A stretch of 35,317 nucleotides of DNA from positions 1 through 35,317 of the forward strand of contig JACQPP010000075.1 in the NCBI GenBank assembly GCA_016207465.1, in the 5' to 3' direction. Under the pieces are notes generated by a model. It was not told where the DNA came from. It ran no database searches and saw only the letters and a list, made by a program, of their open reading frames with translations. The translations under genes and the position numbers were made by a program. Positions 24,087 to 31,225 of the stretch are shown piece after piece; position 1 is the stretch's first letter; each line of letters starts with the position of its first letter. The DNA is from Methanobacteriota archaeon. GTDB taxonomy: Archaea > Halobacteriota > Syntropharchaeia > JACQPP01.

Positions 24087-25268
24087 ATGAAATACATCGT
24101 CATCCTCGGCGACGGCATGGGCGACTACCCCCAGCCCTCCCTCGGCGGGAAGACCCCCCTGCAGGCCGCGAATACCCCCAACATGGACCTCCTCGCGCGG
24201 GAGGGGCGGTGCGGTTTGGCCCGCACGACCCCGGCGGGGATGGAGCCGGGGAGCGACGTGGCGAACCTCTCCATACTGGGATACAATCCGGCGGAGGTCT
24301 ACACGGGGCGGGCCCCCCTGGAGGCGGCAGCCCAGGGTATCCAATTGGGGCCCCAGGATGTGGCCTACCGGTGCAATCTGGTGACCATCGAGAACGGGGT
24401 GATGAAGGACTACAGTGCGGGTCACATCACCAGCGGGGAGGGGGCCCCCCTCATGCAGGCGGTGGGAGCGAAGCTCGGGGCCCCGGGCATCGAGTTCCAC
24501 CCCGGAGTGTCGTATCGGAACCTCTTGGTTCAGAGGCCGGGGAAGGTGGTGGACTGCACCCCTCCCCACAACATCTCGGGGAAGCCCATCGAGGGCCGCC
24601 TGCCCCCGGATGCGCACCTCAAGAAACTCATGCTCGACTCCCCCCCTATCCTGGCCGACCACCCGGTGAACCAGAAGCGGCGGAAAGCGGGGAAGAACCC
24701 GGCGACGATGATATGGTTCTGGGGCGGGGGCACCCGGCCCCGGCTGGAGTCCTTCCAGGAGAAGTATGGGGTGCGGGGCTCCGTCATCACCGCCGTGGAC
24801 CTCCTCCGGGGCATCGGGGTCTACGCGGGGTTCACCGTCGTGCGGGTCCCCGGGGCCACCGGCTACCTCGACACCAACTTCGAGGGCAAGGCCGAGCATG
24901 CCATCCAGACCCTGCGGGACCACGACTTCCTCTTCCTCCACGTGGAGGCCGTGGACGAGGCGGGCCACGAGGGGGACCTCGACCACAAGCTCCAGGCCCT
25001 CGAGATGCTGGACAAGCGCACCATCGGCCGCCTCCTCGACCTCCTCCCCGACCTCGGCGAGCCCGTGCGCATCCTCCTCACCACCGACCACTACACCCCC
25101 ATCGCCCGCAAGGCCCACACCCCCGAGCCTGTCCCCTTTGCCCTCTGGGGCGCCGGCGTCGAGCGCGATGGAGTCAAGACCTTCGACGAGGCCAGCGTCA
25201 AGCAGGGCGGCCTGGGGCTCGTGGAGGCGACGCGGCTCATGGACCTGCTCATCCGGGGCGGCGCGTGA
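24087..25268 (+). CDS. apgM: Cofactor-independent phosphoglycerate mutase, archaeal type
   Basis: A 393-residue enzyme of the alkaline-phosphatase fold that interconverts 3- and 2-phosphoglycerate in glycolysis and gluconeogenesis. The start MKYIVILGDGMGDYP holds the first metal-binding Asp, GSDVANLSILGYNP the nucleophile Ser, and FLHVEAVDEAGHEGD and LLTTDHYTP the remaining metal ligands. The length is usual for ApgM. The relatives used in homoserine-kinase-like roles share this fold, but the motif set here fits the mutase. It is preceded by a purine-rich ggggagacgg ribosome site and a TATA-like gttattacc near 24045. It converges on tmk with an 11-base gap. Confidence 0.93.
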   Translation: MKYIVILGDGMGDYPQPSLGGKTPLQAANTPNMDLLAREGRCGLARTTPAGMEPGSDVANLSILGYNPAEVYTGRAPLEAAAQGIQLGPQDVAYRCNLVTIENGVMKDYSAGHITSGEGAPLMQAVGAKLGAPGIEFHPGVSYRNLLVQRPGKVVDCTPPHNISGKPIEGRLPPDAHLKKLMLDSPPILADHPVNQKRRKAGKNPATMIWFWGGGTRPRLESFQEKYGVRGSVITAVDLLRGIGVYAGFTVVRVPGATGYLDTNFEGKAEHAIQTLRDHDFLFLHVEAVDEAGHEGDLDHKLQALEMLDKRTIGRLLDLLPDLGEPVRILLTTDHYTPIARKAHTPEPVPFALWGAGVERDGVKTFDEASVKQGGLGLVEATRLMDLLIRGGA

Positions 25269-25279
25269 GGCGCGGCAAT

Positions 25280-25885
25280 TCAGAGTTTCAGTGTCCGCCG
25301 TATCTCCATCTCCACGTCCCACGCCACTTTGTCAAGGTCCCGGTTGGCGTCCACCACCACGAACCTCCAGGGCTCCGCCAGGGCCAGCTTGCGGTAGTTC
25401 AGCTGGACCACCCGGAGGAAGACCTCCCTCTCGAACTTGGTCTTCCGGCGTCCCTCCATCCGGGAGATGGCCTCCCTGGGGTCCACCACCAGCAGGAGGG
25501 TCTGCTGGGGGGCGATGGTGATGGGCCGGTGGAGCTCCTGGAGCCACTGGAGGGGCTCGGAGACGATGTCCCGGAGGGTCACCGACTGGTAGGCGTAGCG
25601 GCTGTCGCTGTAGCGGTCGGAGATGACCGGCCGGCCTTTCTCCAGAGCGGGCCGGAGGGTGAGGGCCACATGCTCCGCGTGGTCCGCCACGAAGAGGAGC
25701 GCCTCCGCGAGGGGGTCAATCCTGTGGCCCCGAGCCAGCCCCGCCCGCACCAGCCGCCCCAGGGGGCCCCCGGTGGGCTCCTTGGTGAACACCACCCGGC
25801 GGGGGAGATTGTGGCGCAGGCGCCGGAGGATGGTGGACTTCCCCGAGCCATCAATGCCCTCCAGGGTAATCAGGGGAGCGGGCAT
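25280..25885 (-). CDS. tmk: Thymidylate kinase
   Basis: A 201-residue kinase that makes dTDP from dTMP. The P-loop is LEGIDGSGKST (8-18), followed by KEPTGGPLGRLVR and the DRYSDSRYAYQ segment (DR(Y/H) motif). The lid region is present (SRMEGRRKTKFE). The start at 25885 directly precedes the core sequence; the open frame runs further upstream but without protein-like character. It follows the epimerase gene by 40 bases on the same strand. That gap holds a half-copy (gctttttcccgaagcgc) of the hairpins seen at 18571. Confidence 0.93.
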   Translation of the reverse strand: MPAPLITLEGIDGSGKSTILRRLRHNLPRRVVFTKEPTGGPLGRLVRAGLARGHRIDPLAEALLFVADHAEHVALTLRPALEKGRPVISDRYSDSRYAYQSVTLRDIVSEPLQWLQELHRPITIAPQQTLLLVVDPREAISRMEGRRKTKFEREVFLRVVQLNYRKLALAEPWRFVVVDANRDLDKVAWDVEMEIRRTLKL

Positions 25886-25925
25886 GGTGTAACGCTCTCT
25901 GCGCTTCGGGAAAAAGCATTTTGCC

Positions 25926-26864
25926 TTACATTCCCGCGAACTTCCGCAGGGCATCCTCGCAGGTGTATCGGGGCTCCCAGCCGAGTTCCCGCCGGGCCTT
26001 CGCGCTGCTGACCACGATGCCGTATTTGCAGTATCCGAGCCACCCCGGGTGGACCCCGGAGAGCCGGAGCCTCCAGAGGAGCCGGTTGAACCCCGCCACG
26101 AGGGGGTAGGGGACCCGGATGCTCTTCTTCTCCAGGATGGGACCGATGCGGCTCCACCGGACCGGGGGCTCGGCGGCGATGTTGAAGGCTCCCCCAGGGC
26201 TCCGCCGGAGGGCCAGGTGGAAGGCCCCGGCCACATCCTCGTCCCACGTGAACTGCACCTCCGGGTCATACCCCATGAACACCGGGCTGCGCCGGAGGGT
26301 GAGGAGACGGCCGAAGGGATTGTTGATGGTCGGCCCCACGAAGAGGCTGGGCCGCAGCAGGGTCACCTTCACCCCCGGGTTCGCCTCGCGGAACCGGACG
26401 ATATGCTCCTCCACCCGGGCCTTGGTCTCGCTGTAATAGAACCCCCGGTTGGGCCGCAGGGCACACTCCTCGGTGATGAGCCGGGGGTTGTCGGGCCAGT
26501 TCCCGTAGGCCGCGATAGAACTCGCGTGGACAATGTGGCCCACCCCTGCCCGGGCCGCGCACTCGAACACATTGACAGAGCCCCCGACATTGATGTGGTG
26601 GATGGCCCGGTCATTCTGCATCCGGATGGCCCCGGGGGCCCGCGCCACCACGAAGGCCAGATGGACCACTGCATCACACCCTCGCAGGGACCCCTCGATG
26701 GCCGGCTCCCGCACATCCCCCGCGATGAACCGCAGTTTCGGGTGCTCCCCCCGGGGCGGCTGGAGGTCAATGCCCACCACCTCCTCCACCCCCGGGTCCC
26801 CCTCCAGTAGCCGCAGCAGGATGCCACCCAGATACCCCGAGACCCCCGTGACCGCCACCCTCAT
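25926..26864 (-). CDS. NAD-dependent epimerase/dehydratase (extended SDR)
   Basis: A 312-residue extended SDR. It shows VTGVSGYLGGILLRLL (TGxxGxxG), the acidic ribose-binding Asp in VVGIDLQPP, HASSIAAYG with the active-site Ser, and YYSETK as the YxxxK pair. It resembles archaeal and actinobacterial epimerases of unknown sugar substrate and is only distantly like the one at 8838. The leader is unusual: structured repeat copy B ends 12 bases before the ATG, in sense orientation. It is probably co-transcribed with tmk. Confidence 0.85.
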   Translation of the reverse strand: MRVAVTGVSGYLGGILLRLLEGDPGVEEVVGIDLQPPRGEHPKLRFIAGDVREPAIEGSLRGCDAVVHLAFVVARAPGAIRMQNDRAIHHINVGGSVNVFECAARAGVGHIVHASSIAAYGNWPDNPRLITEECALRPNRGFYYSETKARVEEHIVRFREANPGVKVTLLRPSLFVGPTINNPFGRLLTLRRSPVFMGYDPEVQFTWDEDVAGAFHLALRRSPGGAFNIAAEPPVRWSRIGPILEKKSIRVPYPLVAGFNRLLWRLRLSGVHPGWLGYCKYGIVVSSAKARRELGWEPRYTCEDALRKFAGM

Positions 26865-26875
26865 GCTATCACCAT

Positions 26876-27021
26876 CGTTCTGAACGCATCAAGCCATTTT
26901 CTTTCTTTTCCGAATGAAATCGCTTTTCTTTCTTTTGCAGCAGCCGCCGACCCCTGTGGGTCGGCGGCTGCGTTAGCCCGGCCTGCAGGGCCGGGCGTGG
27001 CAAAAGAAAGAAAAGGGATTT
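26876..27021 (-). repeat. Structured repeat, copy B (5' leader of the epimerase gene)
   Basis: The minus-strand copy of the element at 11666-11815. The outer 16-bp stem is 26923-26938 with 27000-27015 (same sequence as in copy A). Hairpin 1 is gcccggcc/ggccgggc (26976-26996, loop of 5). The conserved taacg follows. Hairpin 2 is a perfect 14-bp stem (26940-26953 with 26958-26971, loop of 4). The tail with gatgcgttcagaacg is the same as in copy A. The inner stems differ in sequence from copy A but are fully paired. Confidence 0.75.
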
Positions 27022-27023
27022 GA

Positions 27024-27094
27024 GCCTGGCGCGTAACTCCGGGGTTCATCGCTGGCCTTCGGCCTTCTTCCCGCCGGTAACCCTCGCGCCAGGC
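27024..27094. repeat. Long inverted repeat upstream of structured copy B
   Basis: Perfect 10-bp arms gcctggcgcg (27024-27033) and cgcgccaggc (27085-27094) enclose a 51-base loop with a further ggcc-ttc-ggcc hairpin. It starts three bases from copy B. No gene is seen in 27022-27282; the rest of this 260-base gap holds the promoter of the methyltransferase near 27250-27275. Confidence 0.45.
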
Positions 27095-27267
27095 CTGTGC
27101 CGCTCCGGGGTATTTCCGCACTCATTGTCTGCCATGTGGCATCTTGTGCGAAGACCGTTCCGGGCGGCTGTGGCCCCCATCTTGCATCCGGGTTTGGTCA
27201 CAGCGGGGCTTGGCCCCGGCTCCCCCCGGTCCTCAATGGGGGCAATGAGATAATACGAGGGCCCCCT

Positions 27268-27275
27268 ATTTATAC
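27268..27275 (+). promoter_or_regulatory. TATA box for the HemK-like gene
   Basis: The sequence atttatac predicts transcription near 27297, at a GTG codon (27298) in frame with the gene. A weaker gataatac at 27249-27256 would instead serve the ATG at 27283. The two candidates imply different start codons. Confidence 0.45.
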
Positions 27276-27282
27276 TCCGCCA

Positions 27283-27942
27283 ATGACCCGGCCTCCGGTG
27301 GAACGCCGTGAATTCGACTACGGCGGGCTCCGCCTGGTCCTCTACGACGGGGTCTACGTCCCCAGCGACGACACGATGCTGCTGGCGGAGACCCTCCGCG
27401 TCCCTCCGGGAGCCCGAGTTCTGGACATGTGCACCGGCTCCGGCCTCCTCGGACTCCTCGCCGCCCGCCGTGGGGCCCGCCGGGTGGTGCTGGCGGACGA
27501 CGACCCCCTCGCCCTCCGGTGCGCCAGTGAGAACGCCGAGAGGAACGGCCTCAAGAACGCGGAGGTGGTGCGGAGCGACCTCTTCCAGAAGGTCCAGGGC
27601 CGGTTCGACCTCATCCTCTTCAATCCCCCATACCTCCCCCAGGAGAACAGCGAGGACCTCTACCTCTACGACGAGAAGTTCGAGAAATGGCGCAACATCG
27701 GAATCCACGCCTGGGACGGAGGCCCCGACGGAAGACGGCTGATAGACCGCTTCCTCCGGGAATACCCCCCCCACCTCGCCCCCGGGGGACGCATCCACAT
27801 GATAGGCTCCAGCCTCAGCGACTACGAGAAGACACGACGCATACTCAAGGCCCAGGGGATGGAGGTCAAGATACTGGGACGGCAGAGGTTCTTCTTCGAG
27901 GAGATTGTGGCGATGGGGGCGCGGCGGGGGAGAGGACGGTAG
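27283..27942 (+). CDS. HemK/Mtq2-like protein methyltransferase
   Basis: A SAM-dependent methyltransferase of 219 residues. The SAM loop is VLDMCTGSGLLGLLA, the acidic residue is in VVLADDDPLAL, and the catalytic signature is LILFNPPYLP (NPPY), which binds a glutamine side chain. The N-terminal VYVPSDDTMLLAE and the small size fit the archaeal Mtq2/HemK group, which methylates the GGQ glutamine of release factor aRF1, rather than the longer bacterial PrmC. The partner protein that archaeal Mtq2 needs (Trm112) is not nearby. The ATG at 27283 is taken, but a GTG at 27298 suits the stronger TATA box. Confidence 0.85.
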   Translation: MTRPPVERREFDYGGLRLVLYDGVYVPSDDTMLLAETLRVPPGARVLDMCTGSGLLGLLAARRGARRVVLADDDPLALRCASENAERNGLKNAEVVRSDLFQKVQGRFDLILFNPPYLPQENSEDLYLYDEKFEKWRNIGIHAWDGGPDGRRLIDRFLREYPPHLAPGGRIHMIGSSLSDYEKTRRILKAQGMEVKILGRQRFFFEEIVAMGARRGRGR

Positions 27943-27964
27943 AATTCTTGCGATTTAGCACAAG

Positions 27965-27972
27965 GTTTATAA
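27965..27972 (+). promoter_or_regulatory. TATA box before the zinc-finger gene cluster
   Basis: The sequence gtttataa predicts transcription near 27994 and a leader of about 110 bases before the first plausible start (28106). No other gene follows on this strand, which supports expression of the small genes. Confidence 0.5.
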
Positions 27973-28105
27973 CGCCGGACAGCGCATGTAAGCCAAGCAT
28001 TGCGCAAACGAGTTTTGCCATTGGTGTTCTCCACGCGCGGAGACCGCCATCTGTCAAGCCCTTTTTCGGAGTGCATGATGAACCCACGAGAACCCGAGAT
28101 TCCCC

Positions 28106-28438
28106 ATGACGACCCTCACATTGGCCCATGGCCACGCACCGCTGTCCCCATCTCCTGCGCCCCTGCGGGGTCGCCCCATGTGCGAGTTCTGCGGCCGAAC
28201 CGGTGGGGTCCGCCGCTACCATCTCCGCGAGGGCACCCGTATCCCCGATTTTTCACTCGTCCATCCTCTGCGCCTCTGCAGAGGGTGCCACCCGGATGTG
28301 GGGGCCCACATCCGGGAGAGCCAGGGGCTTTACAGCCTCCGGGTGGACCGGCGGAGGCTTTGGAGGCGTCGGCTCCCCTCCGGCCTTCCCCGTGGGGTCG
28401 CGGGGGAAGTGCCGCGGCCTCTGGCGGCGGTCCCATGA
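28106..28438 (+). CDS. Small zinc-finger protein (two CxxC)
   Basis: A protein of up to 110 residues with a zinc-binding pattern: CEFCGRTGG, then RLCRGCHPDVGAHI about 30 residues later, spaced like HNH-type or zinc-ribbon proteins of archaeal viruses and plasmids, though no nuclease residues can be confirmed. The N-terminal 24 residues are low in information, and the true start may be the Met at 28178, directly before CEFCG. The last bases (ATGA, 28435-28438) overlap the start of the next gene. No family is recognised. Confidence 0.6.
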   Translation: MTTLTLAHGHAPLSPSPAPLRGRPMCEFCGRTGGVRRYHLREGTRIPDFSLVHPLRLCRGCHPDVGAHIRESQGLYSLRVDRRRLWRRRLPSGLPRGVAGEVPRPLAAVP

Positions 28439-28578
28439 GGTGCACCTCCTGCGGGGGCCTCCTCCTGGTGCCTCGCGGCCACCGGGGCGCCGTGTCCTGC
28501 ACGTGCACCGGATGTCAGTTCACCATCCTCCGCACCGTGGAAGGCTTGATGCCGGGGTTCGGGTGGATTCCCCTATGA
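28435..28578 (+). CDS. 47-residue zinc-ribbon protein
   Basis: A very small protein starting MRCTSCGGLLLVPRG, with four Cys arranged as CTSC and CTCTGC around a short hairpin, a typical zinc ribbon. It overlaps the gene before and the gene after it by ATGA, which is the best evidence that it is real. No function is recognised. Similar tiny zinc proteins are common in archaeal mobile elements and can act as transcription factors or as parts of larger complexes. Confidence 0.6.
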   Translation: MRCTSCGGLLLVPRGHRGAVSCTCTGCQFTILRTVEGLMPGFGWIPL

Positions 28579-28808
28579 GTTTCACCTACGGGTCCTCCCG
28601 CTCCCAGGTCTACTGCCGCTGCGGGTTCTCCTGTAGCAGCACCCACATCCTGTGGAAGCACATCGGGCGGTGGGAGTCCGAAGGCGCGGGAAAGCACGTG
28701 CGGGTCACCGGTCCCGGGGGAAGCCCCGTGGAGCGCGGCCCCGGGCGCGCGGCAAATCGAGTGAGATCAGGTCCTTTACCCGGCGAAAGGACATTCAGCG
28801 GGGATTAG
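28575..28808 (+). CDS. Small zinc-finger-like protein
   Basis: A 77-residue protein starting MSFTYGSSRSQVYCRCGFSC. The arrangement YCRCGFSCSSTHILWKHIGRWES is like a C2H2 finger (two Cys, then His spaced five apart), preceded by an extra Cys. The C-terminal 40 residues are basic and probably disordered. It overlaps the preceding gene by ATGA and, at its 3' end, overlaps the convergent dihydroorotase gene by 14 bases. No family is recognised. Confidence 0.55.
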   Translation: MSFTYGSSRSQVYCRCGFSCSSTHILWKHIGRWESEGAGKHVRVTGPGGSPVERGPGRAANRVRSGPLPGERTFSGD

Positions 28809-30102
28809 AGAATCTATATCCTCTGCGTAATCTGCGGATTTCTTGTCCGCCTGTCAGGAATCGCCCCGACCCCGGCCGTGCCAGGACCTCCCCCTCTCGC
28901 ACCGCAATCTCCCCCCGCCGGACCACCACCTGCGGGAAGACCCCGGGGCGTCCCTCGTAGGGGCTCCACCCGCATTTGGAGTGGAGCCGCGACCCGCGGA
29001 TGGTTGTTCTCCGGTGCATATCATAGATAACGAGGTCACCATCGAGCCCCGGCCGCAGTTCGCCTTTGGGGAGCCCGAGGAGCCGGGCGGGCCTGCGGCA
29101 GGCCGCGTCCACCAGCACCCGGAGGGGGAGGCGGCCCCGGTGCACCTCCTCCAGCATCAGGGGAACCATCGTTTCGACCCCGGGGACCCCCGGCGGGGGC
29201 TCCCGGCTGCGCTTCTCGGCGGGTGTGTGGGGGGCGTGGTCGGAGGCGAGGATGGGGATGCGGCCCCGGCAGAAGAGTTCCCAGAGGGCCCGGCGGGTCT
29301 CCTCGCGGCGGATGGGGGGGTGGGTGTGGCCCCGGGGGCCCAGGCGGGCCACGTCGCGGGTGGAGAGGAGAAGGTGGTGGGGGGCGGCCTCCAGGGTGGT
29401 CCCGAGCCCTCGCGCCAGATGGACCCCGCGGGGGGTGGAGGTATGGGCCACATGGAGCCGGAGCCCTTGGGGCACGCAGATGGACTCGAGGGCACGGGCC
29501 TCGCACTCCTCCGGGCGCCTCTCCCCGTGGGTGGGCTCCGCGGAGTGGCAGGCGATGCACCCCGGGTCCTCGGCGTGGAGGATGGCAAGGGCCCCCAGGC
29601 GCCGGAGGGCCCGGAGCCCCCGCTGGAGCGCCCCGGGCTCCATCTCGTACATGAATATCTCTCCGAAGGCCATGGCCCCCGCGCGGTGGAGGGCGGAGAG
29701 GCCCCGGAGGTTGTCCCCGGTGTATCCCCCGGCGAGGGCGTAGTCCACCCGGGAGCCCCGGCCCGCGGCCTCCTGTTTCCGGCGGAACGAGGCGGAGGTG
29801 GTGACGGGGGGCCGGGTGTTGGGCATCTCCAAAATGGAGGTGACGCCTCCAGCGAGGGCGGCGGCGGAGCCGGCGGCCCAGGTCTCCTTGTGCTTCTGCC
29901 CGAGGTCGCGGAAGTGGACATGGAGGTCCACCGCCCCCGGCAGGACCAAGCGGTCCCGGGCGCCGAGGCGGGGGACGCCGGGGGCCCGCAGATTGCGCCC
30001 CACGAGCTCGATTTTCCCACCCCGGATGAGGATGTCGGAGTCGCGGAGCCCCCCGGCGGTCCAGACCCGTCCTCCTCGAACCAGCAGGTCCCTGTCCCCC
30101 AT
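28795..30102 (-). CDS. pyrC: Dihydroorotase
   Basis: A 435-residue amidohydrolase of pyrimidine synthesis, which closes carbamoyl-aspartate to dihydroorotate. The metal site is DLHVHFRD (His-x-His), with further His in ILHAED and VAHTSTP, and Asp in ASDHAPHTPAEK. In most class I enzymes a carboxylated Lys bridges the metals; the matching place reads AFGEIFMYEMEPG, with Glu instead of Lys, so the metal centre may differ. The last 18 residues (from GGQEIRR) are encoded by the dispersed repeat tctgcgtaatctgcggat and look like an added tail. It starts one base after the AMMECR1 stop and is probably co-transcribed with it. Confidence 0.9.
   Translation of the reverse strand: MGDRDLLVRGGRVWTAGGLRDSDILIRGGKIELVGRNLRAPGVPRLGARDRLVLPGAVDLHVHFRDLGQKHKETWAAGSAAALAGGVTSILEMPNTRPPVTTSASFRRKQEAAGRGSRVDYALAGGYTGDNLRGLSALHRAGAMAFGEIFMYEMEPGALQRGLRALRRLGALAILHAEDPGCIACHSAEPTHGERRPEECEARALESICVPQGLRLHVAHTSTPRGVHLARGLGTTLEAAPHHLLLSTRDVARLGPRGHTHPPIRREETRRALWELFCRGRIPILASDHAPHTPAEKRSREPPPGVPGVETMVPLMLEEVHRGRLPLRVLVDAACRRPARLLGLPKGELRPGLDGDLVIYDMHRRTTIRGSRLHSKCGWSPYEGRPGVFPQVVVRRGEIAVREGEVLARPGSGRFLTGGQEIRRLRRGYRFSNPR
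28822..28839. repeat. Second copy of the gyrA-usp intergenic repeat, inside the pyrC 3' end
   Basis: The 18-base sequence tctgcgtaatctgcggat matches an arm of the inverted repeat at 1828-1903 at all but one position. Here it encodes part of the pyrC tail (QEIRRLRRG). Both copies are at convergent gene ends. Confidence 0.65.
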
Positions 30103-30103
30103 G

Positions 30104-30715
30104 CTAGCAGGTTCCTCCCGCCTTCAGGAACACCTCGCGCACGTCGAGCCGGGGCCCCGGCTGGGAGAACACCCGCCCCTCGAAGACCGAGACCCGGGTC
30201 CCCTCTGCCAGCCAGGCATCCGGGGGGAGCCCGGCCTTCATGCAGGTCTGGCAGAGGAACTCCTCCGCGTCCCACCCCTGCTCCACCGGAACCTGGGGAA
30301 GCAGGAGGCCCCCGCGGGGGCCACGGCGCACCAGGAGGCCGTGGCGTCCCACCTCGACCCTCTTCGGGTAGTCCCGCGGGGCCCCCTCCAGGGCCACCGG
30401 CGGGGAGAGAACGGTCACCTCCACCTCCAGGTCCTCCAGTTCTCCAGGGGAGAGGGGGGGAAACCGGGGGTCCTCCCGCGCGGCCCCGCGGGCCGCCTCT
30501 CCCAGCGCCCGGGCCAGCGCCATGCGGGGCTCCGGGATTCCGATGCACCCCCGCAGGAGGCCGCTCCGCTTCAATGTGACGAAGACCCCCGCGGGACGGC
30601 CATAAATCCCATCGGTCCCCTCCAGCCCCTCAGGGAGCCTCTGGCCCCGGGCCGCGGCCTCCACCGCCCCCCGGGCCCATTGGACCGCCCGGCTCCCCTG
30701 CTCCAAGGTCAGCAT
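30104..30715 (-). CDS. AMMECR1 domain protein
   Basis: A 203-residue protein of the AMMECR1 family, conserved in archaea and eukaryotes and of unsettled biochemical role. The family hallmark LRGCIG is present (SGLLRGCIGIPEP), as are VEVTVLSPP and the late GWDAEEFLCQTCMKAGL. The length is normal. Downstream lies pyrC. The promoter is shared back-to-back with RNase P RNA, and a 7-bp hairpin (30719-30736) stands directly before the start codon. Confidence 0.92.
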   Translation of the reverse strand: MLTLEQGSRAVQWARGAVEAAARGQRLPEGLEGTDGIYGRPAGVFVTLKRSGLLRGCIGIPEPRMALARALGEAARGAAREDPRFPPLSPGELEDLEVEVTVLSPPVALEGAPRDYPKRVEVGRHGLLVRRGPRGGLLLPQVPVEQGWDAEEFLCQTCMKAGLPPDAWLAEGTRVSVFEGRVFSQPGPRLDVREVFLKAGGTC

Positions 30716-30718
30716 ATC

Positions 30719-30753
30719 TCCACCTTAGGGTGGAGACACTACGGTTTAATACC
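30719..30753. promoter_or_regulatory. Shared TATA box of AMMECR1 and rnpB, with adjacent 7-bp hairpin
   Basis: The near-palindromic ggtttaatacc (30743-30753) serves both strands: on plus it predicts initiation near 30773, matching the mapped rnpB 5' end (30774); on minus near 30722, a few bases before the AMMECR1 ATG. The palindrome ctccacc-ttag-ggtggag (30719-30736) covers the minus start site and could be an operator or a leader hairpin. Confidence 0.55.
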
Positions 30754-30773
30754 TTGGGGCCCCCAGTCTCCCC

Positions 30774-31172
30774 GGGGAGAGTGGAAGGGCCGCCGCCGGT
30801 CCCGCCCGCAAGGGCAGGGCCGAGGAAAGTCCCCCCACCACCCACATCGGGTTCGCCCGGTGTGGAAAAGGCGGGCCCCGAGATGGGGCGCGGTGAGAAC
30901 CGCGGCTCTGGCACAGAAACGATACGGTCCCCCTTGTGGGCGATGACACCGCAAGGTTGAGGTCGAGGGAGGGCCGGTGAAACGGCGAAACCCCGCCGGT
31001 GCAAGTCGCTCCGACGACGCCCAGACCAATGCGGCCAGGCCCGAACCCTCCGCCCCCGCCGCCGCGTGCGGCAGGGACCCGGCGCAAGCCGGGGGAGAAC
31101 CGGAGACCCCTGAACCTTAAACGGGGACGGGGTGAGGGCCGAACAGAAGGGGGCTTACTCTCCACACTCCCC
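30774..31172 (+). ncRNA. rnpB: RNase P RNA, archaeal type A
   Basis: The catalytic RNA that trims the 5' ends of tRNA precursors. Conserved blocks appear in order: gaggaaagtcc (30822-30832, CR-I), ggtgaaacggcgaaaccc and gtgcaagtcg around 30976-31008, cagaccaatgcgg (31021-31033), and acagaagggggctta (31143-31157, CR-V, the other half of P4). The outer P1 helix pairs ggggagagtgga (30774-30785) with tccacactcccc (31161-31172), with one mismatch, which sets the ends. The TATA box at 30743 agrees with the 5' end. The full set of catalytic-domain elements suggests the larger, bacteria-like archaeal form. An integrase gene begins 54 bases downstream. Confidence 0.92.
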
Positions 31173-31179
31173 AACAATA

Positions 31180-31187
31180 GATTTAAG
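31180..31187 (+). promoter_or_regulatory. TATA box for the first integrase gene
   Basis: The sequence gatttaag lies about 42 bases before the ATG at 31226. Between them is a small inverted repeat, accga-acggta-tcggt (31189-31204), which could bind a regulator or the recombinase. It follows the rnpB 3' end directly. Confidence 0.45.
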
Positions 31188-31225
31188 ACCGAACGGTATC
31201 GGTTGACTCTATTGGGGGCATAGAA

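Noticed and set aside
27024..27094. A tRNA-like reading of the segment containing ggggttcatc
   Set aside because: The outer stem is 10 bp instead of 7, and no D arm, anticodon arm or T arm of correct size can be drawn. I found no convincing tRNA in the window.
28000..28435. A frame from a TTG at 28000 running into the 47-residue zinc-ribbon gene
   Set aside because: Its first part lies in a different frame from the better-supported zinc-finger gene at 28106-28438 and is Pro/Arg-rich without motifs. The ATGA overlap at 28435 marks the more likely start.
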